Source of the DNA: Dyella sp. EPa41
GTDB lineage: Bacteria > Pseudomonadota > Gammaproteobacteria > Xanthomonadales > Rhodanobacteraceae
Assembly (NCBI RefSeq): GCF_016586165.1
Contig: NZ_BCPR01000014.1
Coordinates: 1-64,000, forward strand
Direction: 5' to 3'
DNA length: 64,000 bases
Made by a program: the position numbers and the translations under genes. Positions 9,266 through 18,698 of the stretch are shown here, in pieces. Numbering within the stretch: position 1 is the stretch's first letter; each line of letters begins with the position of its first letter. The notes below the pieces were generated by a model. That model saw only the letters and a list, made by a program, of their open reading frames with translations. It made no database searches and was not told the DNA's origin.

Positions 9266-9659
9266 TCGCATGACCGGCGACAAGCGCTTCACTCGGTTTA
9301 TCTTTGTTGGCCTGCTCAACACGCTTTTTGGGCTCGGCGCATACAGCTTTCTCGTGTGGATTGGCCTGCCCATCTGGACCGCGTTGATCGGCGCAGGCAT
9401 CGCCAGCATCGGGTTCAATTTCTTCACCACGGGCCATCTAGTCTTTTCGGACATTGCACCTTCGCGGCTGCCGCGTTTCGTCGGTGCGTATCTTGTCTTG
9501 TACGTCGTCAATTACCTGTCGATTCGCGCCCTCGTGCTTCTTCACCTTGGACCGATTACCAGCCAAGTCATTCTTACGCCTGCCATCGCGATGTTGTCGT
9601 TCTTCGTGATGTCCAGACTCGTCTTCTCGTCCGAAACCGTGAGGAGTGGAGGCGAATGA
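9252..9659 (+). CDS. GtrA family flippase-like membrane protein
   Basis: This protein of 135 residues has four predicted membrane helices and the GtrA start pattern 'RFIFVGLLNTLFGLGAYSF'. GtrA proteins are proposed to flip undecaprenyl-phosphate-linked sugars to the periplasm, working with a GtrB synthase and a GT-C transferase. Both partners lie beside it here (6262-8226 and 9656-11257). The start at 9252 overlaps the methyltransferase end; an internal ATG at 9270 would remove six residues and overlap. The stop overlaps the next start (ATGA at 9656-9659). Confidence 0.87.
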   Translation: MQELDRMTGDKRFTRFIFVGLLNTLFGLGAYSFLVWIGLPIWTALIGAGIASIGFNFFTTGHLVFSDIAPSRLPRFVGAYLVLYVVNYLSIRALVLLHLGPITSQVILTPAIAMLSFFVMSRLVFSSETVRSGGE

Positions 9660-11257
9660 ACGTGTGGCCCACCAAATGGCTGCTAGGCAACGGACCGGGC
9701 ATGGATGAACGCACGCATCGCCGCCTGGCTGTCGTCGGTGCAGCGTCGCTTGGCCTGCTCACCGCGGCCGTGTTCTTCGCCTGGGAAAGTCACCAGGGAC
9801 TGAGCCTGTGGGACGAGGGTTATCTTTGGTATGGCGTGCTGCGCGTGCTGGCCGGAGAGGTCCCGCTTCGAGACTTTCAGTCGTATGACCCGGGGCGCTA
9901 CTACTGGAGCGCCTTGCTCCTGCGGCTCACGGGAACGGAAGGCATCTTGGCCATCCGCTATACCTTGGCGCTGTTCCAGGCCATCGCGCTATCCACAGCC
10001 CTGATCGCACTCGCCGCGATCAGGCCAAGGCGCGGCGGCACTTTCTATCTGCTCGCATGTGCCCTGACGCTTGCAGCATGGATGGTACCTCGCCACAAGT
10101 TGTTCGATGTATCCATTTCAATGGTCCTTGTTTGCGTATCGGCGCTATGGATCGCGAGGCCCTCGCTCAGGAATTACTTCCTGATGGGGTTGGCGCTTGG
10201 CCTGGCCGCCTACTTCGGCAAGAACCATGGGATGTATGGAATGCTGGCCACCGGTGGAATTCTCCTGTCGCAGGCGCTGCACCGAGACAATGGGGGCCGC
10301 CTTTGGCGAGGAATCATGGTCCTCGCCGGGGGAGTGGTGGTCGGCTATACGCCGATGTTCGCCACGATGGGCCTGGCGCCGGGCTTCATGCAGGCTTTTT
10401 TTCGCGGCATCAAGTTCTATGCGGAGATCAGGGCGACGAACCTGCCACTACCCGTACCGTCACCATGGCATGCTGGTTTCTGGAATTCCTTTTCCCCAGA
10501 CAGCCTGAGAGAGCTGGCGGAGGGATGGATCTTCCTTTTCATCCCGGTCTTCGGGTGCCTGTCGGTAATCTACGTGCTGATAGCACGCCGGAAGGGACTG
10601 CCTGTGCGTTCACTGTTTGTGGCAAGCGCCTTCTACGTTCTTCCCTACGCGCACTACGCCTATTCACGGGCCGATCTTGGCCATCTTGCACAAGGCATCT
10701 TCCCAACCCTGATCGGCATCATGGTGCTGTGTGCGTCACTTCCCGCACTACCGCGCGCTCTCGCGCTGATGGCACTGTGCGCGACCAGTCTCTTCACCGC
10801 GGCCCCGCTGCACCCGGGCTGGCAGTGCAAGGTCAACCACAACTGCACGACGGTCGTAGTCGACGGCACCCGGCTTCGTGTCGACGGCGGCACCGCCAGG
10901 GAAGTTGCACTGCTGCGGTCGCTCAAGCGGGACTTCGCGCCAACAGGGCAAAACATCTATGTCACCCCCTTCCTTCCGGGCGCCTATGCGCTGCTCCATT
11001 CAAGATCCCCCACGTGGGAGATCTATGCGCCCTGGCGCCGCGGCGATCAGGTGCAACGCGACGATATCAGGCAGATCGAACTGGCGAAGCCGGCCTTTGT
11101 ACTGATTTACGACATTTCACTGGATGGCCGGGACGAGCTTCGCTTCAGGAACACGCATCCGCTCATCAACAGTTATATCCAGGATCATTACGTCGCTGTC
11201 ACTGGATACACCGACGACCCCGCTTACTTGATCTACCGTCCTCCAGGGGTGCGATAA
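9656..11257 (+). CDS. Multi-spanning GT-C-type glycosyltransferase (PMT/ArnT-like)
   Basis: The protein has 533 residues from ATG 9656, translationally coupled to gtrA. It has about ten hydrophobic helices and a first periplasmic loop with the acidic pair in 'SLWDEGYLWYGVL', the usual catalytic feature of lipid-phosphosugar-dependent GT-C transferases. The C terminus is a soluble domain of about 150 residues containing 'QNIYVTPFLPGAYALL'. In Gtr systems the third gene is a highly variable membrane transferase that moves the flipped sugar onto O-antigen or another glycan; this gene fits that slot. The acceptor is unknown. Confidence 0.78.
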   Translation: MNVWPTKWLLGNGPGMDERTHRRLAVVGAASLGLLTAAVFFAWESHQGLSLWDEGYLWYGVLRVLAGEVPLRDFQSYDPGRYYWSALLLRLTGTEGILAIRYTLALFQAIALSTALIALAAIRPRRGGTFYLLACALTLAAWMVPRHKLFDVSISMVLVCVSALWIARPSLRNYFLMGLALGLAAYFGKNHGMYGMLATGGILLSQALHRDNGGRLWRGIMVLAGGVVVGYTPMFATMGLAPGFMQAFFRGIKFYAEIRATNLPLPVPSPWHAGFWNSFSPDSLRELAEGWIFLFIPVFGCLSVIYVLIARRKGLPVRSLFVASAFYVLPYAHYAYSRADLGHLAQGIFPTLIGIMVLCASLPALPRALALMALCATSLFTAAPLHPGWQCKVNHNCTTVVVDGTRLRVDGGTAREVALLRSLKRDFAPTGQNIYVTPFLPGAYALLHSRSPTWEIYAPWRRGDQVQRDDIRQIELAKPAFVLIYDISLDGRDELRFRNTHPLINSYIQDHYVAVTGYTDDPAYLIYRPPGVR

Positions 11258-11362
11258 AGGCAGCCCACCGCAGAAGGCACCGATGATCGTTAAAATTGAT
11301 TGAAACATCATGGTTGACGCTCCCCGCTGAAAAGCACCTCCAGATACACGTTGGGTACTGCA

Positions 11363-12088
11363 ATGACTGAGACAAAACGAAACGTCGATGTGTTTGACAT
11401 GGACGCTGCGACAAGCGGGGGCTACCTGTATACAAGCCAGTCACGCCTTTCCAGCCGACTGGCCAATGCGCGCATCAGCAGCGCCGTCTTGTCGTCGGTC
11501 GATTTTCGTAACCAGCGCGTGGTCGACATTGGCTGCGGTGACGGCAGTTACACCGTGGAGATTGCGAGCCAGGGGGCGCGGCATGTTACCGGCCTCGATC
11601 CCGCGGCCGTCGCCATCGAGAAAGGTCGGGAACGCGCGCGCGCGCTGGGCCTGGAAAACTGCAGCTTTGAGACACATAGCATTTATGACGTGCCATCAAG
11701 CCTCGATGAGACGTTCGATGTCGCCGTGCTTCGGGGAGTGCTTCATCACCTGAGCGACCCTGCCCAGGCGGTCGCCATTGCGCTGCGCCTCGCCAAATGC
11801 GCCGTTATCCTGGAACCCAACGGGCTCAACCCCGTACTCAAGCTCATCGAGCGTACTTCGCGCTACCACATCGAGCACGAAGAGCAGTCGTTCACGCCGC
11901 GCTCTGCCGCCAGCTGGTGCCGCGAGGGCGGCGCGCGTTCCGTGCGGTGGTCTTTCCTTGGCCTGGTTCCGTTTTTCTGCCCCGACTGGATGGCCAAAAC
12001 AGGCCGCCTGGCCGAGCCAGTGGTCGAGAAGATACCGGGATTACGCGCCATTTCCTGCGGGCAGTACGTAATGGTCGCGGAACGCTAG
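11363..12088 (+). CDS. Class I SAM-dependent methyltransferase
   Basis: The protein has 241 residues from ATG 11363 (a TTG at 11351 would add four). The SAM-binding fold is clear: 'RVVDIGCGDGSYTVEIA', 'HVTGLDPAAVAIEKG', 'FDVAVLRGVLHHLSDP', 'KCAVILEPNGLNPVL'. It follows the glycosyltransferase by 105 bp on the same strand and converges with the YfhO-like gene. A role in methylating the glycan or its lipid intermediate is suggested only by position. Unlike the 8312-9265 enzyme it has no Cys-rich N terminus. Confidence 0.8.
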   Translation: MTETKRNVDVFDMDAATSGGYLYTSQSRLSSRLANARISSAVLSSVDFRNQRVVDIGCGDGSYTVEIASQGARHVTGLDPAAVAIEKGRERARALGLENCSFETHSIYDVPSSLDETFDVAVLRGVLHHLSDPAQAVAIALRLAKCAVILEPNGLNPVLKLIERTSRYHIEHEEQSFTPRSAASWCREGGARSVRWSFLGLVPFFCPDWMAKTGRLAEPVVEKIPGLRAISCGQYVMVAER

Positions 12089-12196
12089 GTTCATTTCATC
12101 TTCATGCGTGGGCGGCAACCACGTGGACATGGCTGTAGCCTTTCTGGCCCTGGCTTGGAACAGAGGTTGCCTGCACCCGCCTACCGGCCCTGATTG

Positions 12197-14542
12197 TCAG
12201 CGCACGACCTGTCTTTGGCTCATGGCGCGACACCGCCAAACCCTCCTGGTCGAAGCGACTACCAGGACCATGCCGATCACGGCAAAACCGGCGTGGCCCA
12301 GCCACGCCCAGCGTATCCAGGGGCGGAACGTCAGCCTCACGGCCTCCGCCCCTGGCGGCAGGACAATGCCTTCGTAGGCGCCATTGACGACCACCGGTCG
12401 CGCACTCACCCAACGGCCCTGCACGCGAACCTTCGTCAGCCAATTGGCGTTGTAGGCCTGGCTCACGACCAACAATGAGTCTTTGTCCGAGCCTACGGTG
12501 AGTTGCAACTCAATCTTGTCGCCGCGATCACTCAGTACCTTGGCAGTGTCCTTTTCGACGACGGGCGAATCCGTGAGTTTCATGCCCATGTCGCCTTCGA
12601 CGATATGGTCCATGGGAATACGGACATACGCCCCCCAGCGAACCAGGACTTTGTAGACGAGCAATCCGCTGAAGTTGCCCTGGAGTACGACCATCGGCGA
12701 ACTCAATGGTTGTCTCGTCACCAGCGCGCCAATGTTTGCCAACATGAAATCAGCGGAGCCAATACTGGCGGCGTCGATGACTCTATTGGTCCGCCCGTAG
12801 TTCTCGCTTTCGCCTCCAAGTCGCCGGATGAGGTCCTGGTAGCGCACGGGGGACAGACTGTCGTAGGAATGTATGGAACGCAGTGACATTTGAACGTTCA
12901 AGTTCGCCGGTACGAAGTCTTCCGCGGACTTCAGCACCGCGTAACGCGATCCATCGGCGAGCAACGCCTGTAACTCCGTGGTCGCCGGAGAGGATTGGGC
13001 AATGGAACTGCGAGACTGAACGAGAAGCTGATGCCGATCGAAGACGAACAAGTGCACGATCACAACGGCGAGGAAGAGACTGATCCAGCGTCTTTGCAAT
13101 GCCATCCAAAGCACTGGCAGGTAGAACGCTAGCAGGAGCGTTGCCCGGCCATCAAAGTGACCTTGCATATGAATCGATGCGGCAACGGCATTGGCGAGAA
13201 GGAGCGCGTAGAGCAATGTCGCGAGCAATAGACGCCTGGCGTTGGCGCAATCTTCTCCAGCTTCAACCTGCAATGACACCCGCTCTGCAGGGCGGCTCAA
13301 CGCATCCATGCTGATGGCGGCGATCAGGCCAAGAGGAATGACGGCCTGCACGCTGGGAACGGAACGCGAGATTCCCAGGCCCAAGTGCTGCACGGCAAAT
13401 GCAAAAATCCAAGGAACTGTATCAGCAGCGACCAGTATCGCCACCGCGAGCCACCATCCCCACGTACGGCGCCATGGCGCGGCACATAGCAGAAACGTAA
13501 TGTAGGGCGCTACGCTACGTCCGTTGAAGAGCGAAGGGAACTCGGGCGAGATCGGATCACCGAATACCTGAGGGAAGGTCCAGAAGGCCAGGAAACGCTG
13601 CCAATCCCAAGTACTGGACATCGGGGGAATGGTTGCCCGCAGGAACTCGACACTGGGATGCATCCGTGCGGACTGCTTGGTCGTGACCCAGGTATCGATT
13701 AATGCGGGAAGCGCAGCCATGAGGCCAAGCAGAGCTGCGGACGCCAGCCCAATCGTCATCTGCGTGAGGTGCCCCTTGCCCCCGGGAAAAACCGGAAGTC
13801 GCAGATACGTATAGACAAGAAAGCCGGCCACCAGATACGCGTAGTACAACACCATCACTGGATACGCCGACATGGTCAGGCTGTACACCGAGAATGCGAT
13901 GACCACCCATGACAGCATGTCGCCGCGTCGCACATACCCTACCAGCCCATACAGCGCAGCCAATACCCAACCATAGGCCGCGGCAAACATAGGGAATGTG
14001 GCCCAGTAGATCAGGCTGGGCGACAGACCCAGTGACAACGACGCGACAAGCGCGGCCGCAGGCGAAAGAGTGAGCTCCCGCGCCAGGAGAAAGGCAAAAG
14101 CTCCTGTGAAGAAAGCCGCCAATACGGCGATCCACGTAACATAGACAAATGCATCATCGGTGAACTTGGAGATGATCCAATTGGGGAGGTACGCGGGACT
14201 CAAGCCCGACATGTGGCCTGTTGGCCGCCCAAGCTCGTTGAATGGCGTCCAGATGGTGATCCAGCCCGAGCGATCTCCCTCGAGGAAAACCTTGCCTTCG
14301 GTGACATAGGTCAGCGGGTAGTCGCTGAACTTGTAGTTTTCCTTGCGATGACTGTCGGATTGCACATGCGCGTCGAGGAAAAAGTCCTGGCGGCTGGGGG
14401 CGATGACCTTGCCGCCGGTCCAGGCTTGCGCAAAGACGATGAGGAACATCGCCACATACAGAATGAAGAACGGCCCATGCCTGGGTTGTCGAACGTGCGA
14501 AAGGATGCCGAAAGGGCCCATCTTTGCTTCCTTTAGAAACAC
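12197..14542 (-). CDS. Large polytopic membrane protein, YfhO-like
   Basis: This protein has 781 residues, or 774 from the second ATG at 14521. About a dozen hydrophobic segments fill the first two thirds. The C-terminal domain has the pattern seen in YfhO-family proteins: a Tyr/Trp-rich segment 'AYNANWLTKVRVQG', then 'LPPGAEAVRLTFRPW', then a last helix. The first periplasmic loop contains 'FNELGRPTGHMSGLSP'. YfhO relatives take part in glycosylating cell-surface polymers (lipoteichoic acid in Gram-positives). Here it is convergent with the methyltransferase and probably marks the far end of the glycan locus. The precise function cannot be stated. Confidence 0.7.
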   Translation of the reverse strand: MFLKEAKMGPFGILSHVRQPRHGPFFILYVAMFLIVFAQAWTGGKVIAPSRQDFFLDAHVQSDSHRKENYKFSDYPLTYVTEGKVFLEGDRSGWITIWTPFNELGRPTGHMSGLSPAYLPNWIISKFTDDAFVYVTWIAVLAAFFTGAFAFLLARELTLSPAAALVASLSLGLSPSLIYWATFPMFAAAYGWVLAALYGLVGYVRRGDMLSWVVIAFSVYSLTMSAYPVMVLYYAYLVAGFLVYTYLRLPVFPGGKGHLTQMTIGLASAALLGLMAALPALIDTWVTTKQSARMHPSVEFLRATIPPMSSTWDWQRFLAFWTFPQVFGDPISPEFPSLFNGRSVAPYITFLLCAAPWRRTWGWWLAVAILVAADTVPWIFAFAVQHLGLGISRSVPSVQAVIPLGLIAAISMDALSRPAERVSLQVEAGEDCANARRLLLATLLYALLLANAVAASIHMQGHFDGRATLLLAFYLPVLWMALQRRWISLFLAVVIVHLFVFDRHQLLVQSRSSIAQSSPATTELQALLADGSRYAVLKSAEDFVPANLNVQMSLRSIHSYDSLSPVRYQDLIRRLGGESENYGRTNRVIDAASIGSADFMLANIGALVTRQPLSSPMVVLQGNFSGLLVYKVLVRWGAYVRIPMDHIVEGDMGMKLTDSPVVEKDTAKVLSDRGDKIELQLTVGSDKDSLLVVSQAYNANWLTKVRVQGRWVSARPVVVNGAYEGIVLPPGAEAVRLTFRPWIRWAWLGHAGFAVIGMVLVVASTRRVWRCRAMSQRQVVR

Positions 14543-15008
14543 GTCCTAACAGTCCAAAAATATAACGGAGTTCAGCATGCAGATCCTCGCCCGGCCTCGG
14601 CCAGGTCGCTACTGCCCGCGGCGTGGGCCACGCGCTCCAGCGCGTGTCGACACGGGTGCTCTGATGGATTTCAATGCAAGGTAGCCGGGAAGTGCTGGTT
14701 TCCGGCCAAAGGATGCCGCTATGGCTTTCCAACGGTGCGGTTGCAAACGGTGCCGCCAAATGGATGCAGGCCATATGTTGGGCGCCGGCACGGCTTCGGC
14801 CCGCGCACATGCATTGCTCTTGCGGTATCCCAAACCCGCCAGGTGCGGGTTTCCCTGCCGTAGAGAACATCATGCCAGGCACGGGCATTGGGGGAATGGT
14901 GTCCTACCCGCCTGGGCCAGTAACCCAAGGTTACAAAAGAACCTATTGACTGAAGTGCAGCCGTCGACCTATGTTCAAACTATGTTGCTGTCCTTCCCGC
15001 CAGCCCGC
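14543..15008. other. Intergenic region upstream of the threonine operon
   Basis: There is no protein-like frame. The left part must hold the minus-strand promoter of the YfhO-like gene; an A/T-rich block at 14552-14566 is the only obvious candidate. The right part holds the proposed thr promoter. The middle contains a few GC-rich partial palindromes that I cannot assign. Confidence 0.5.
14946..14975 (+). promoter_or_regulatory. Proposed sigma70 promoter of the thr operon
   Basis: A -35-like TTGACT (14946-14951) is followed after 18 bp by TATGTT (14970-14975). Transcription would begin near 14982, about 27 bases before the leader peptide ATG. This was read by eye only. Confidence 0.5.
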
Positions 15009-15134
15009 ATGTACCTAAACCCGGTCCTGACCGGGCGCGAGAGGCTACACACGGACACGACAACCGTTGCCGCCACGACCACCACCACGACCACTATTAC
15101 CACCGGGTCGGGGTGGGTATCCGTGCGCGAGTAA
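15009..15134 (+). CDS. thrL: Threonine operon leader peptide
   Basis: A 41-codon frame starts at ATG 15009. Fourteen codons are threonine, including seven in a row followed by Ile-Thr-Thr, and it ends 'GSGWVSVRE'. The 'TITTGSG' stretch matches the 'TITTGNG' of E. coli ThrL. It sits directly upstream of homoserine dehydrogenase-thrB-thrC. Ribosome stalling at Thr (or Ile) codons when charged tRNA is scarce would prevent the downstream hairpin and allow transcription of the operon. The ATG has no strong ribosome-binding site, so a slightly different start is possible, but the Thr run is in frame and followed by TAA. Confidence 0.85.
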   Translation: MYLNPVLTGRERLHTDTTTVAATTTTTTTITTGSGWVSVRE

Positions 15135-15150
15135 GTTCCCTAACGCAAAC

Positions 15151-15175
15151 GGCCCCGCCCTCGATGAGGCGGGCC
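15151..15175 (+). terminator. Proposed thr attenuator hairpin
   Basis: The arm at 15151-15162 (GGCCCCGCCCTC) pairs with 15166-15175 (GAGGCGGGCC) around a GAT loop, with two bulged C residues. It begins 16 bases after the leader stop codon, as expected for an attenuator. It lacks a run of T after the stem, so it may be a weak or Rho-assisted terminator, or may act as an RNA switch. Confidence 0.55.
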
Positions 15176-15229
15176 GGAATGCACCACTCCGATACCGCCA
15201 GCGAGCACGGGCCCCGAATGGAGGCCACC

Positions 15230-16378
15230 GTGAACCTTGCCGTATCGCCATCGCTCGAACAGCCATCGCTTCCGCCGCATGCCGCAGCGCTGCCGATGGT
15301 CACCGCACGCCAGCGCGTGCTCGCCGTGGGCCTGGTCGGCCCCGGCCGTGTCGGCAGCGCCCTGCTCAACCAGTTGCGCTCGGCGCAGCCGCGGCTCGCG
15401 CGGGCCGGCCTGGAGCTCAAGCTCTGCGGCGTGGCCGCCAGCCGACGCATGTGGCTGGACGCCGACGACCCTGAACTCAACGGACGCTACGGCGGCGCGC
15501 AGACCTGGCGGCCCAGCAACCTGGACGAGTTCGCCGCCCACGTGCGTGGCGACGAGGGCCGCCATGCCCTGCTGATCGACTGCAGCGCCAGCGAAGCGGT
15601 GGCTTCGCGCTACGCCGAATGGCTGGCGCGGGGCATCCACGTGGTGACGCCGAACAAGCTCGCGGGCAGCGGTTCCTTTCCGCGCCTGCAGGCGATCCGC
15701 GCGGCCTGCACCAGCGGTGCGCGCTTTCGCTACGAGGCCACGGTATGCGCGGGACTGCCGGTGGTGCAGACGCTGCGCGACCTGCTCGATACCGGCGACG
15801 AACTGCTCGCGGTGGAAGGCATGTTCTCGGGCACGCTGGCCTGGCTGTGCCATCGCCACGACGGCAGCCGCCCGTTCTCGGCGCTGGTGCGCGAGGCGCA
15901 CGCGCTGGGTTATACCGAACCGGACCCGCGCGACGATCTCTCGGGGCTCGACGTGGCGCGCAAGCTGGTGATCCTCGCCCGCGAGGCCGGCTGGGCATTG
16001 TCGCTGGAAGACGTGCAGGTGCAGAGCCTGGTGCCGCCGGACCTGGCGGCCATGGCGCCGGAGCAGGCGTTGGAAAACCTGCACCTGCTCGATCGGGCGA
16101 TGGCCCGCGAAGTCGCGCGTGCGCAGACCCAGGGCAGCGTGCTGCGCCACGTGGCCAGCCTGGATGCGAAAGGCCATGCCAGCGTGCGCCTGGCCATGCT
16201 GCCGGCCTCGCATCCGTTCGCGCATTCACGCCTGACCGACAACATCGTTCAGTTCACCACACACCGATACCGCGATAATCCGATGCTGGTGCAGGGCCCC
16301 GGTGCCGGTCCGGAGGTGACAGCGGCGGGCATTTTCGCCGATCTTCTGCGCATTGCTGAATCCCTGGAGGTGCGCTGA
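15230..16378 (+). CDS. Homoserine dehydrogenase (monofunctional, ThrA-type domain)
   Basis: The enzyme reduces aspartate semialdehyde to homoserine. The N-terminal NAD(P)-binding site is '[16 protein letters not shown]'; the catalytic domain shows '[11 protein letters not shown]', '[11 protein letters not shown]' and '[19 protein letters not shown]', and ends '[18 protein letters not shown]'. Similarity is to the C-terminal half of the bifunctional aspartokinase-homoserine dehydrogenase of enterics, but there is no aspartokinase half and no obvious ACT domain, giving 382 residues. I chose GTG 15230 because GGAGG at 15220-15224 is ideally spaced; ATG 15218 is the alternative. It is first in the thr operon, with 1-bp overlap to thrB. 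Confidence 0.9.
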   Translation: MNLAVSPSLEQPSLPPHAAALPMVTARQRVLAVGLVGPGRVGSALLNQLRSAQPRLARAGLELKLCGVAASRRMWLDADDPELNGRYGGAQTWRPSNLDEFAAHVRGDEGRHALLIDCSASEAVASRYAEWLARGIHVVTPNKLAGSGSFPRLQAIRAACTSGARFRYEATVCAGLPVVQTLRDLLDTGDELLAVEGMFSGTLAWLCHRHDGSRPFSALVREAHALGYTEPDPRDDLSGLDVARKLVILAREAGWALSLEDVQVQSLVPPDLAAMAPEQALENLHLLDRAMAREVARAQTQGSVLRHVASLDAKGHASVRLAMLPASHPFAHSRLTDNIVQFTTHRYRDNPMLVQGPGAGPEVTAAGIFADLLRIAESLEVR

Positions 16379-17352
16379 TGAATGCGCAACTGGCTGATCC
16401 CATGTCCGCATCGCAACGTGCATTGAGCGCCCAGGCCATGGCCTACGCGAGCGTCGGCAACGTCGGCGTGGGCTTCGACATCCTGGGGCACAGCGTGGCC
16501 GGCGCCGGCGATCGGGCCATCGTGCGCCGCATCGACGAGCCCACGGTTCGCATCGTGGGCGTGCACGGCCTGGTCACCGACCTGCCGCTCGACCCCGCCC
16601 GCAACACGGCGGGCGCCGCGCTGCTTTCGTTGCGACGCGCGCTCGGCCTGCGGCACGGTTTCGAGGTGGAGCTGCACAAGGGCATCGCGCTGGGTTCCGG
16701 CATGGGCGGATCGGCCGCTTCGTGCGTCGCGGCGCTGGTCGCCGCCAACGCGCTGCTTGAACGGCCGTTGCCGCGCGAAGCGCTATACGGCTTTGCGCTG
16801 GATGGCGAAGTCGTCGCGAGCGGCAGCCGGCATGGCGACAATCTCGGCCCCATGCTGCTCGGCGGGTTGGTGCTGTCCACGCGCGAGCGCCTGCTGCGCC
16901 TGCCGGTGCCCGACGCCTGGCACTGCGCCCTGGTGCATCCGCACGTGGTGCTGGAGACGCGCGAGTCGCGCGCGGTGCTCGCCGGCGGCTTCGCGCTGGC
17001 CGACGTGGTCGCGCAGCAGGCGAACCTGGCCCTGGTGCTGACCGGTTGCCAACGCGGCGACGCCACGCTGGTGCGCGAAGGCCTGAAGGATGTGCTGGTG
17101 GAACCGCGCCGTGCGCCGCTGGTGCCGGGTTTCGCGCGCGTGAAGCAGGCGGCGCTGGATCACCACGCGCTCGGCGCCAGCATTTCGGGCGCCGGCCCCA
17201 GCATGTTCGGCTGGTACGAGAACCGCGAGGATGCCGAGCGCGCCGCCGAAGCGATGGTCGCCGCGTTTGCCCAGGAAGGCCTCGCGAGCGATCGCCTGGT
17301 TTCCCCCGTCAACGGCCCGGCCGCGGCACTGCTGGACGAGGCAGCGGCATGA
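16378..17352 (+). CDS. thrB: Homoserine kinase
   Basis: This 324-residue GHMP-family kinase phosphorylates homoserine to O-phosphohomoserine. The N-terminal motif '[19 protein letters not shown]' and the ATP-binding glycine-rich loop '[16 protein letters not shown]' are clear, and the C-terminal '[12 protein letters not shown]' is the third GHMP motif. The length fits the family. The start overlaps the dehydrogenase stop (TGATG) and the stop overlaps thrC (ATGA), so translation of the three genes is coupled. Confidence 0.96.
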   Translation: MNAQLADPMSASQRALSAQAMAYASVGNVGVGFDILGHSVAGAGDRAIVRRIDEPTVRIVGVHGLVTDLPLDPARNTAGAALLSLRRALGLRHGFEVELHKGIALGSGMGGSAASCVAALVAANALLERPLPREALYGFALDGEVVASGSRHGDNLGPMLLGGLVLSTRERLLRLPVPDAWHCALVHPHVVLETRESRAVLAGGFALADVVAQQANLALVLTGCQRGDATLVREGLKDVLVEPRRAPLVPGFARVKQAALDHHALGASISGAGPSMFGWYENREDAERAAEAMVAAFAQEGLASDRLVSPVNGPAAALLDEAAA

Positions 17353-18680
17353 GCGAGCCGTTGCATTACCGAAGTACGCGCAGCGCACGACACGCGGCGC
17401 ATATCGGCGACGTCATCGCCGCCGGGCTGGCGCCGGACGGGGGACTGTACGTGCCCGAGGCGTTGCCGCCGCTCGATGTCGCCGCCTTCGATCCGCGCGG
17501 CTCGCTGGCGGACACGGCGGTAACGCTGCTCTCGCCGTTCTTCCGCGCCACGCCGCTGGCATCCGAGCTTCCGGCGATCTGCCGCGAGGCGTTCGACTTT
17601 CCGGTGCCCTTGCGCCCGCTCGCCTATGCGGACGGCGCCTCGGTGCTGGAGCTGTTCCACGGTCCGAGCGCGGCCTTCAAGGATGTGGGGGCGCGCTTCC
17701 TCGCCGCGTGCTTCCGCCGCTTGCGGCGCGACGGCGATGCACCGTTGACCATCCTGGTCGCGACGTCCGGCGACACCGGCGCGGCGGTGGCGGCGGCGTT
17801 CCATCGCCAACCCGGCGTGCGCGTGGTGATCCTCTACCCCGACGGCCGCGTGTCGCCGCGGCAGGCGCACCAGTTGGGCTGCTTCGGTGACAACGTGCAT
17901 GCACTGCGCGTCGCCGGCAGCTTCGACGACTGCCAGCGCATGGTGAAAGCTTCGCTGGGTGACGCGGAACTGCAATCGCGCGTGCCGATGTCCTCGGCCA
18001 ACAGCATCAGCCTTGGCCGCCTGCTGCCGCAGATGAGCTACTACGCGCACGCCTCGTTGGATGGATGGCATCGGCATCGCTCGCCGCTCAACTTCATCGT
18101 GCCGACCGGCAACCTCGGCAATGCCCTGGCCTGCGTATGGGTGCGCGAGATGGGCCTGCCGGTCGGCGAGATCCACCTCGCGTGCAACACCAACGCGACG
18201 CTGCCCGACTATTTCGACGGCGACGCCTATTCGCCGCGCCCGGCGATTGCCACGTTGGCGAACGCGATGGACGTGGGCGCGCCGAGCAACTTCGAGCGCC
18301 TGCGCTGGACCTTTCCCCGCGATTACGAACTGCGCGTGCAGTTGCACGCCAGCAGCGTGGACGACGACACCATCCGCGATACCATCGTGCGCCACGCGCG
18401 CGACCACGACGAACTGTTCTGCCCGCACACCGCCACCGCGGTGCACGTGCTCGATGCCATGGGTTCCACGGGCCTGCCCTGGGCCGTGGTGGCTACGGCG
18501 CATCCGGCGAAGTTCGACAGCGTGGTGGAGCCGTTGGTCGGGCGAACGGTGGCGGTGCCGCCTGCCCTCGAGGCAATGTTGCGGCGGCCCGCGCATGCCG
18601 AGCCATTGGCGGCCAGCGATGCGGCGCTGAAGGATTGGCTGGTGCGGCGGGTGGAGCGTGGGCGGGCGGTCACGGGCTGA
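17349..18680 (+). CDS. thrC: Threonine synthase
   Basis: A PLP enzyme of 443 residues from ATG 17349, converting O-phosphohomoserine to threonine. The N terminus '[20 protein letters not shown]' is typical of the gammaproteobacterial type. The PLP lysine is in '[14 protein letters not shown]', and the phosphate-binding region includes '[15 protein letters not shown]'. It is the last gene of the thr operon, followed within 20 bp by an inverted REP pair that probably serves as the end of the transcript. The much longer frame beginning at 17046 merely reads through thrB in another frame. Confidence 0.95.
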   Translation: MSEPLHYRSTRSARHAAHIGDVIAAGLAPDGGLYVPEALPPLDVAAFDPRGSLADTAVTLLSPFFRATPLASELPAICREAFDFPVPLRPLAYADGASVLELFHGPSAAFKDVGARFLAACFRRLRRDGDAPLTILVATSGDTGAAVAAAFHRQPGVRVVILYPDGRVSPRQAHQLGCFGDNVHALRVAGSFDDCQRMVKASLGDAELQSRVPMSSANSISLGRLLPQMSYYAHASLDGWHRHRSPLNFIVPTGNLGNALACVWVREMGLPVGEIHLACNTNATLPDYFDGDAYSPRPAIATLANAMDVGAPSNFERLRWTFPRDYELRVQLHASSVDDDTIRDTIVRHARDHDELFCPHTATAVHVLDAMGSTGLPWAVVATAHPAKFDSVVEPLVGRTVAVPPALEAMLRRPAHAEPLAASDAALKDWLVRRVERGRAVTG

Positions 18681-18698
18681 GCCCCGCCTGCCTATCTG

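Noticed and set aside
14721-15008. N-terminal extension of the Thr leader frame
   Set aside because: The extension precedes the proposed promoter and has random composition; the leader begins at ATG 15009.
15060-15112. Triplet-like repetition resembling a short tandem repeat
   Set aside because: It is explained by the run of Thr codons in the leader peptide.
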